From: Microcaldota archaeon
GTDB lineage: Archaea; Micrarchaeota; Micrarchaeia; Micrarchaeales; Micrarchaeaceae
DNA length: 9,564 nt
Direction of reading: 5' to 3'
Assembly: GCA_027365815.1 (NCBI GenBank)
Contig: DAHXLV010000029.1
Coordinates: 1 to 9,564, forward strand
Below, piece after piece: positions 5,401 through 9,564 of the stretch (positions within the stretch are counted from its first letter, which is position 1; every line of letters starts with the position of its first letter). The notes beneath the pieces are model-generated. The model did no database searches, was not told the origin of the DNA, and saw nothing but the letters and a program-made list of their open reading frames with translations. A program made the translations under genes and the position numbers.

Positions 5401-6463
5401 CGAACAGCTCATCAAGGTCTATATCGGCGTTCTCCTGTATCTTTTTCGTCAGCCCCGCATCGCTGTAATCGGGGAAATTGACACCGCTAACTACGAGCAT
5501 GACCTTGATTGCGTCCCTCTGCATGTCCGGGTCTATCCTAGCTCCCCACTTGAGCAGCGCATCGTCCTTTATGCGCCCCGATATGTCCTGGAAGACGCTT
5601 TCGGCCTCCCTTAGCGTGAGGCTCTCGCCCCCTATTATGTTAACTAGCGCCCTGTTAGCGCTGGCAAGGTCGGCATCGAGCAGCGGGCTCCTTATCGCGT
5701 TGTCAAGCGCTATCCTCGCTCTGCTCGTGCCGTCGCTGGCAGGAAGCCCCTCACCGGTGCCTATCACCGCATAGCCAGAATCCCTCAGCACGCTCCTCAG
5801 GTCCGCGAAATCTATGTTAACCATGCCTGGCTTAGTCACCATTTCGACTATTCCTTTTGTAGCCCCGGCCAGCACCTCGTCCGATATCCTAAATGCCATG
5901 TTCAGCGGAAGGTCTGGTGCAACGCTGAGCAATTTGTTATTGTGTATTATTATTGTGGTGTCTGTGATCTTCTTAAGCTTTGCAAGGCCTTCCAGCGCGT
6001 TCTTCATCCTTGTCTTGCCCTCGCTCGAGAAGGGCAGGGTCACTATTGCAACAGTGAGCGCGCCAACCTCCCTGGCTTCGTGCGCTATCGTCGCTATTGA
6101 TCCAGTCCCAGTCCCTCCTCCAAGGCCGCAGGTTACAAATACGAGCTGTGCGTCTGACAGCATGTGGCGTATCTCCTCCTTGCTCTCAACAGCCGCCTCT
6201 TCGCCTACCTTTATGTCGCTGCCTGCGCCCATCCCCCTAGTGAGTTTTTTTCCTATGAGGAGCTTCCTCTCTGCCTTAGTCTTAACAAGGTGCGGCGCAT
6301 CGGTGTTCATCGCGATTAGCGTAGCGCCCTGCACCCCTATGCTTGCAAGCCTTGTTATCGTGTTGCTGCCGCTGCCTCCGGTGCCGACAACATATATCTT
6401 CGGCTTAGCGCTCTCTATGAAGCGTAGGATCTCCTCATCGTCCTTGCTGATCTCTGGCGTCAT
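5390..6463 (-). CDS. ftsZ: Cell division protein FtsZ
   Basis: Tubulin-like GTPase that polymerises at mid-cell to form the division ring. The 357 residues carry the N-terminal glycine loop GTGGSGSN (27-34), NTDAPHL (53-59) and the tubulin/FtsZ signature GLGGGTGTGS (113-122). They also carry the T7 synergy loop NIDFADL (216-222), whose acidic residues complete the GTPase site across the subunit interface. All key motifs are intact, so the protein should polymerise. The presence of NTDA and NIDFAD marks it as FtsZ rather than CetZ. It ends with an acidic DIDLDELFEKE, with only a short tail. The start at 6463 is supported by AGGT six bases upstream on the minus strand. The gene is convergent with the transporter (5 bases between stops) and divergent from deoxyhypusine synthase. 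Which archaeal FtsZ paralogue it is, and whether a second exists, cannot be told here. Confidence 0.96.
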   Translation of the reverse strand: MTPEISKDDEEILRFIESAKPKIYVVGTGGSGSNTITRLASIGVQGATLIAMNTDAPHLVKTKAERKLLIGKKLTRGMGAGSDIKVGEEAAVESKEEIRHMLSDAQLVFVTCGLGGGTGTGSIATIAHEAREVGALTVAIVTLPFSSEGKTRMKNALEGLAKLKKITDTTIIIHNNKLLSVAPDLPLNMAFRISDEVLAGATKGIVEMVTKPGMVNIDFADLRSVLRDSGYAVIGTGEGLPASDGTSRARIALDNAIRSPLLDADLASANRALVNIIGGESLTLREAESVFQDISGRIKDDALLKWGARIDPDMQRDAIKVMLVVSGVNFPDYSDAGLTKKIQENADIDLDELFEKE

Positions 6464-6573
6464 CCAATTACCTGGTCGTAAACGATAACTCTCTACAAAA
6501 GGATAAAAAGCTATTCGTCATTAATGCACCGAAATTGATATTAATACAGAACGACAATGTTCAATTGGTTCAT
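6464..6573. promoter_or_regulatory. Divergent promoter region between ftsZ and deoxyhypusine synthase
   Basis: An AT-rich block at 6502-6510 (GATAAAAAG on plus, CTTTTTATC on minus) lies in the middle and could supply box A in both directions. On the plus strand the start would be near 6532, giving a leader of about 40 bases to the ATG at 6574. On the minus strand it gives a leader of roughly 20 bases with the AGGT before ftsZ. One element serving both genes is inference. Confidence 0.4.
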
Positions 6574-7524
6574 ATGGGGCAGTCAAAGGAGAGCATACTG
6601 AAGAAGCCGGTCAAGGACATAAGGCTGAAAAAAGGGATGCGGGTGTCAGATCTCATAAGCGCGATGGACTCGATCGGCGGCTTTTCGGCGCAGCACATGG
6701 TCAAGGGCATAAAGATACTAAAGAGCATGATCAGGGACAAGGATTCATTCAACTTCCTCTCCTTCCCGGCAGACATAGTGTCAACAGGCATTCGCGGGAT
6801 CCTCGCCAGCTCGGTCAAATACTTTGATGCTATAATAACCACGGGAGGCACGCTAGACCACGACCTTGCCAGGTCCATCGGCGGTAAGTACAGCCTGGGA
6901 TCGTTCAACGCGGACGACTCCAAACTGTACAAGATGGGGATCTACAGGCTCGGCAACGTCTTCATTGAGAACAGGGAATACGGCCAGAAACTCGAAGACT
7001 CATTCACTGCGATAATGAATGACATCTATACATCAAAGGATTACAAGAAGGAGTACAGCGCAAGCGAGCTCATCTACGAATTTGGCAGGAGGGTGAAGGA
7101 CCCCGGCTCCATAATAAGGCAAGCTTACCTAAACAACGTGCCTATATTCAATCCAGGCATACTGGACGGCGCATTCGGCACGCAGCTTTCTATATTCGCG
7201 CAGGACCACGACTTCAAGCTCAACCTGATACGCGACGAGCTGAAGCTCAGCGACATCTCATTCGACAACAAGGTGACTGGCGCGCTCATGATAGGCGGCG
7301 GCATCAGCAAGCACCATGTAATATGGTGGAACCAGTTCAAAGGCGGGCTTGATTATGCTGTGTACATAACCACGGCGACGCAGTTCGACGGTAGCCTTTC
7401 CGGAGCAAGGCTTACAGAGGCCGTCTCATGGGGAAAAATAAAGGCCAACGCCGATTACACTACGATAGACGGCGACGCCACGATAATCCTGCCGGTAATG
7501 ATGTCAGCTATAGATATGGTGTAA
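6574..7524 (+). CDS. dys: Deoxyhypusine synthase
   Basis: Uses NAD and spermidine to transfer an aminobutyl group to one lysine of translation factor aIF5A, the first step of hypusine formation. The 316 residues include FLSFPADIVSTGIRG, the NAD-site stretch ITTGGTLDHDLAR, NVFIENREYG and PIFNPGILDGAFG. The highly conserved end contains GALMIGGGISKHH, WWNQFKGGLDYAVY and TEAVSWGKI. The lysine of the last motif (Lys288, codon 7435-7437) aligns with the active-site lysine that forms the imine intermediate in the human enzyme. All visible catalytic elements are present. I prefer the ATG at 6574 over an in-frame TTG at 6535, which would add 13 residues lying close to the predicted transcription start. 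The target, aIF5A, is not in the window. The gene is followed after two bases by a small basic ORF, so the two are probably co-transcribed. Confidence 0.96.
   Translation: MGQSKESILKKPVKDIRLKKGMRVSDLISAMDSIGGFSAQHMVKGIKILKSMIRDKDSFNFLSFPADIVSTGIRGILASSVKYFDAIITTGGTLDHDLARSIGGKYSLGSFNADDSKLYKMGIYRLGNVFIENREYGQKLEDSFTAIMNDIYTSKDYKKEYSASELIYEFGRRVKDPGSIIRQAYLNNVPIFNPGILDGAFGTQLSIFAQDHDFKLNLIRDELKLSDISFDNKVTGALMIGGGISKHHVIWWNQFKGGLDYAVYITTATQFDGSLSGARLTEAVSWGKIKANADYTTIDGDATIILPVMMSAIDMV
7518..7521 (+). promoter_or_regulatory. Shine-Dalgarno GGTG for the 38-residue basic ORF
   Basis: GGTG overlaps the last sense codons and stop of deoxyhypusine synthase and lies five bases before the ATG at 7527. 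The context GGTGTAAATATG differs from that of L7Ae (GGTGTTAATATG) by one base. This supports real translation of the small ORF. Confidence 0.6.
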
Positions 7525-7526
7525 AT

Positions 7527-7643
7527 ATGCAAAAGAAAGTATCGAAAAAACGAAGGCGAGTTGGCAAAAAATACAGGAACGTGCAGAAGCTCAGGCGCAT
7601 AAAGAGGGCCAGGAGGAAGACATACAAACGCACCAGGAGATGA
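7527..7643 (+). CDS. 38-residue highly basic protein, eL41-like candidate
   Basis: Very small protein with 22 of 38 residues Lys or Arg and no acidic residue. The core is QKLRRIKRARRKTYKRTRR. Size, composition and the helical Arg/Lys pattern resemble ribosomal protein eL41 (about 25 residues in eukaryotes, somewhat longer in some archaea), which sits at the subunit bridge. The resemblance is largely compositional, so another ribosome- or nucleic-acid-binding peptide is possible. The ATG at 7527 is preferred over an upstream ATG in the same frame at 7428, because that extension would lie wholly inside deoxyhypusine synthase and its translation looks like a shadow. A GGTG ribosome-binding site and a 2-base gap to the upstream stop argue for a translated operon partner. 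It is below the length cut-off of many gene callers. Its stop codon directly abuts the stop of the next, convergent gene. Confidence 0.72.
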   Translation: MQKKVSKKRRRVGKKYRNVQKLRRIKRARRKTYKRTRR

Positions 7644-7657
7644 TTAAGATATCCCTG
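7634..7657. repeat. Imperfect inverted repeat around two abutting stop codons
   Basis: CAGG-A-GAT (7634-7641) can pair with ATC-CCTG (7651-7657), seven pairs with one bulged A. The loop and left-arm end contain the TGA of the basic ORF (7641-7643) and the minus-strand TAA of the next gene (7644-7646). There is no spacer between the two genes, so any 3'-end signal must lie inside coding sequence. Weak on its own; it is listed because similar structures occur at other unit ends here. Confidence 0.35.
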
Positions 7658-8234
7658 TGTACGTCAGGTCGTTGAACTCGTAGGCGGTCGTATCCTCCTT
7701 GATCTTCAGCGAGGCCACCATCTCCTCCTTGGAGGCGAACTTTTCCAAGCCGCCCCTCAGGTCAAACGTGTGCACCGCATCTCCGAATTCGTAGTAGACT
7801 AACAGCTTCCTCGATTCGCCATTTACAACTACCGCGACCTTCGCGGATGGGTTGCCGAGAGCGACCATCATGGAACAGAGCAGCACGCACCTGTCAAACG
7901 TGTCACCGATCATGAATGCGAGGGTCTCTTCAGGCGTAAGCCAGAACTGGAGCGGTAGCGTCGCATCCTCCACCTTTTCCTTCACGAAAGAGAAAGCGGC
8001 TAGGCTGGCGTCATAGAAATTATTATCATAGTCATACCTGCCGAACGAAGCCTTAATCTCGTCAACCTTCGCCACTACCGCGCCATTCTTGGGGGTGACG
8101 AGCGTCGGCAGTTCGGCAATCGACACGTTCTCGTGCTCCTCGATATAATCCCTATACCTTGAAATTATCGTCAGGTATACCTTGTTGAGCTTGCCAAGCG
8201 TATCAGCTTCAGGAGCGTCCGGGTTCTTCCCCAT
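7644..8234 (-). CDS. Transglutaminase-like fold protein, probably without catalytic cysteine
   Basis: Small soluble protein of 196 residues, start MGKNPDAPEA. I found no confident named family. Residues 97-160 follow the layout of a transglutaminase-like core: FWLTPEETLAFMIGDTFDRCVLLCSMMVALG, then a beta segment, then VHTFDL. In active members the first motif reads GDCxD, with Cys as the nucleophile; here it is G110-D-T112-F-D. His of the triad is also not evident (Lys143 near the expected place), while D158 could match the Asp. It would thus be a non-catalytic relative (inference). The N-terminal 95 residues are mostly helical and unrecognised, with no signal peptide. The frame stays open to an ATG at 8345, but that extension overlaps the start of polX on the other strand. 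The ATG at 8234 with GGTGGT just before it is preferred. Confidence 0.75.
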   Translation of the reverse strand: MGKNPDAPEADTLGKLNKVYLTIISRYRDYIEEHENVSIAELPTLVTPKNGAVVAKVDEIKASFGRYDYDNNFYDASLAAFSFVKEKVEDATLPLQFWLTPEETLAFMIGDTFDRCVLLCSMMVALGNPSAKVAVVVNGESRKLLVYYEFGDAVHTFDLRGGLEKFASKEEMVASLKIKEDTTAYEFNDLTYTGIS

Positions 8235-8298
8235 ACCACCATATAGGTATTGGATACAAAGTGCTAAAATGATTCTTTTCGCAAGAAAATGGGGAGAG
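8235..8298. promoter_or_regulatory. Compact divergent promoter region, transglutaminase-like gene and polX
   Basis: Only 64 bases separate the two preferred starts. CATATAGG at 8240-8247 could be box A for polX with a start near 8269, where an in-frame ATG lies. On the minus strand ATTTTAGC (8270-8263) could serve the other gene, with a start near 8240. The two promoters would overlap, each element lying close to the other gene's start site. Sequence-based guess only. Confidence 0.4.
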
Positions 8299-9564
8299 AT
8301 GGAGAACAAAAAGATAGCAGAGATATTCGAAGAGATAGCGAGCATGCTGAGCCTTGAGGATTACCCTACGGCCAGGTTTGAGGTCAGGGCATACCAGAAG
8401 GCCGCGCTAGTGATAGGCACAATGCAGGAGCCTATAGAGGATCTGTACAAAGCCGGGGGCACAAAGGCCCTCATGGAGCTTCCAGGGATAGGGGCGACCA
8501 TGGCGAAGCACATAGAGGAGATAGTCAAGACCGGCAAGCTCAAGAAGTACGAAGGGCTAAAGAAGAAATACCCGATTGACATGGCGGGCTTGACCTCGAT
8601 ACAGGGGCTGGGGGCAAAAAGAGCTGTCACATTATACAAGGAGCTTGGGATACGTGGCGTAGATGACCTGAAAAGGGCGGTAGCCCAGCACAAGATAAGC
8701 AAACTTGAAGGTTTTGGGGAGAAAAGCGAGAAGGCGATAAGTAAGGGATTGGATTTTATAGCCTCTGGGGTTGGGCGCATGCTGATCAGCCTGGCGATGC
8801 CGGTCGCGGACGACATAGTTGTAAAGCTGCAAAAATCTGGACTGGTGGAGAATGTGATGGTCGCCGGCTCTGCCAGAAGGATGCGCGAAACTGTCGGAGA
8901 CCTGGACATACTGGCTATATCGGAAAAGCCGGGAGAGGTGATGGAGTTCTTCACGAAAATGAAGGATGTCGAAAGCACCATAGCGAAGGGGCAGACAAAG
9001 ACCTCCGTACGGCTAAAGATGGGGCTGAACTGCGATCTCAGGGTGCTAGCGCCTGATAGTTTTGGCGCCGCGGTTCAATATTTCACAGGCAGCAAGGACC
9101 ACAACATACAGGTCAGGCAGGTAGCGATAGACAAAGGATACAAGCTGAACGAATACGGGCTGCTCGACAAAAAAGGCAAGAATATGGGAGGCGTCGAAGA
9201 ACGGACCATATACGAGAAGCTCGGCATGCAATGGGTGCCCCCAGAAATGAGGGAAGCGCGGGGCGAAGTCAAGCTCGCGCTTGAGCACAAGATACCGGTT
9301 CTGGTAGAGCTGAAGGACATACGCGGAGACCTCCATACCCATACAACGGAGACCGACGGCTCAAACTCGTTAGAGGAGATGGCCGCCGCCGCGATCAAAA
9401 TGGGCTACGAGTACATAGCAAATACTGATCATACGAAGAGCACAATCATTGCAAACGGCAAGGACGAGCGCGAGTTCGCCAGGATGCTAAAAAACGTCGA
9501 CAAACTCAACGAGAAGCTTGAGAAAAGCGGAAGCAGGTTCAAGGTGCTCAAAGGCGCGGAATGC
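8299..9564 (+). CDS. polX: Family X DNA polymerase with PHP domain (PolX), 3' end outside window
   Basis: Repair polymerase of the bacterial/archaeal PolX type, which fills short gaps in base-excision repair. Its PHP domain gives 3'-5' exonuclease and end-trimming activity in studied members. The open frame runs off the right edge; 422 residues are visible of about 570-580. The N-terminal 8-kDa-like domain and helix-hairpin-helix motifs are at about 1-150 (LPGIGATMAKHI at 61-72, IQGLGAKRA at 101-109). The palm shows GSARR (190-194), catalytic Asp 201 and 203 in GDLDIL, and a third Asp at 246 (CDLRVL). The thumb has YFTGSKDHN. The PHP domain starts at about 341 with RGDLHTH metal ligands and TDH at 376-378. 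All visible active-site residues are intact. The start at 8299 matches the family N terminus (MENKKIAEIFEEIA); an in-frame ATG at 8269 would add ten residues. Confidence 0.96.
   Translation, partial: MENKKIAEIFEEIASMLSLEDYPTARFEVRAYQKAALVIGTMQEPIEDLYKAGGTKALMELPGIGATMAKHIEEIVKTGKLKKYEGLKKKYPIDMAGLTSIQGLGAKRAVTLYKELGIRGVDDLKRAVAQHKISKLEGFGEKSEKAISKGLDFIASGVGRMLISLAMPVADDIVVKLQKSGLVENVMVAGSARRMRETVGDLDILAISEKPGEVMEFFTKMKDVESTIAKGQTKTSVRLKMGLNCDLRVLAPDSFGAAVQYFTGSKDHNIQVRQVAIDKGYKLNEYGLLDKKGKNMGGVEERTIYEKLGMQWVPPEMREARGEVKLALEHKIPVLVELKDIRGDLHTHTTETDGSNSLEEMAAAAIKMGYEYIANTDHTKSTIIANGKDEREFARMLKNVDKLNEKLEKSGSRFKVLKGAEC

Noticed and set aside
5814..6488. 224-residue plus-strand open frame across ftsZ.
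   Set aside because: It is antisense to well-conserved FtsZ motifs, and its composition is typical of a reverse-strand reading.
7428..7526. Upstream in-frame extension of the 38-residue basic ORF inside deoxyhypusine synthase.
   Set aside because: It lies entirely within conserved dys coding sequence in another frame. The ATG at 7527 has its own ribosome-binding site just before it.
8235..8345. 37-residue hydrophobic N-terminal extension of the minus-strand transglutaminase-like gene, which could look like a signal peptide.
   Set aside because: It is antisense to the start of polX and its conserved N terminus. Met38 at 8234 starts a typical soluble protein, so the hydrophobic run is a shadow.
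8361..8981. 206-residue minus-strand open frame, and a shorter one at 9046-9342.
   Set aside because: Both lie antisense to polX, which has clear motifs along the plus strand. Their Ser/Phe/Ile-rich translations look like antisense shadows.
1..9564. Defence islands, CRISPR arrays, insertion sequences, tRNA genes or integration sites.
   Set aside because: I saw no regularly spaced repeats, no transposase or recombinase signatures and no tRNA T-loop/acceptor pattern. The genes are ordinary chromosomal ones.

Overview
The window is a chromosomal segment of an archaeon. It carries an archaeal/eukaryal-type translation set: EF-2 with a diphthamide site, ribosomal proteins L7Ae, S28e and L24e, and deoxyhypusine synthase. 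It also carries an archaeal-type FtsZ. Promoters look like archaeal TATA (box A) elements, and leaders are short or nearly absent. Codon use leans on ATA for isoleucine and AGG/AGA for arginine, base composition is balanced, and genes are tightly packed. A small-genome lineage such as Micrarchaeota or another DPANN group would fit, but that placement is inference. No RNA genes, insertion sequences, CRISPR arrays or phage genes were seen.

Layout from left to right. (1) The C-terminal half of EF-2, then a monocistronic gene for an N-terminally anchored, Thr/Ser-rich, probably N-glycosylated surface protein. (2) A three-gene ribosomal operon, L7Ae-S28e-L24e. (3) A tandem-HTH Lrp/AsnC-like regulator on the minus strand, divergent from a ten-helix EamA/DMT-type transporter that carries an unrecognised ~110-residue soluble C-terminal domain. 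A perfect 16-bp inverted repeat abuts the transporter start codon. (4) ftsZ on the minus strand, convergent with the transporter and divergent from deoxyhypusine synthase. (5) A 38-residue, extremely basic ORF two bases behind deoxyhypusine synthase, resembling ribosomal protein eL41. (6) A minus-strand gene for a small protein that looks like a transglutaminase-fold protein without its catalytic cysteine. (7) A divergent family-X DNA polymerase with a PHP domain, open at the right edge.

Functional themes. Translation dominates: elongation factor 2, four ribosomal or ribosomal-like proteins, and the enzyme that starts hypusine formation on aIF5A. Cell division (FtsZ), DNA repair (PolX) and one regulator/transporter pair make up the rest. 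I see no clear new multi-gene defence or mobile system. The least ordinary signals are the regulator/transporter pair with its palindrome, the transporter's extra domain, the tiny basic ORF, the degenerate transglutaminase-like protein, and short inverted repeats lying across or around stop codons at four of five transcription-unit ends.
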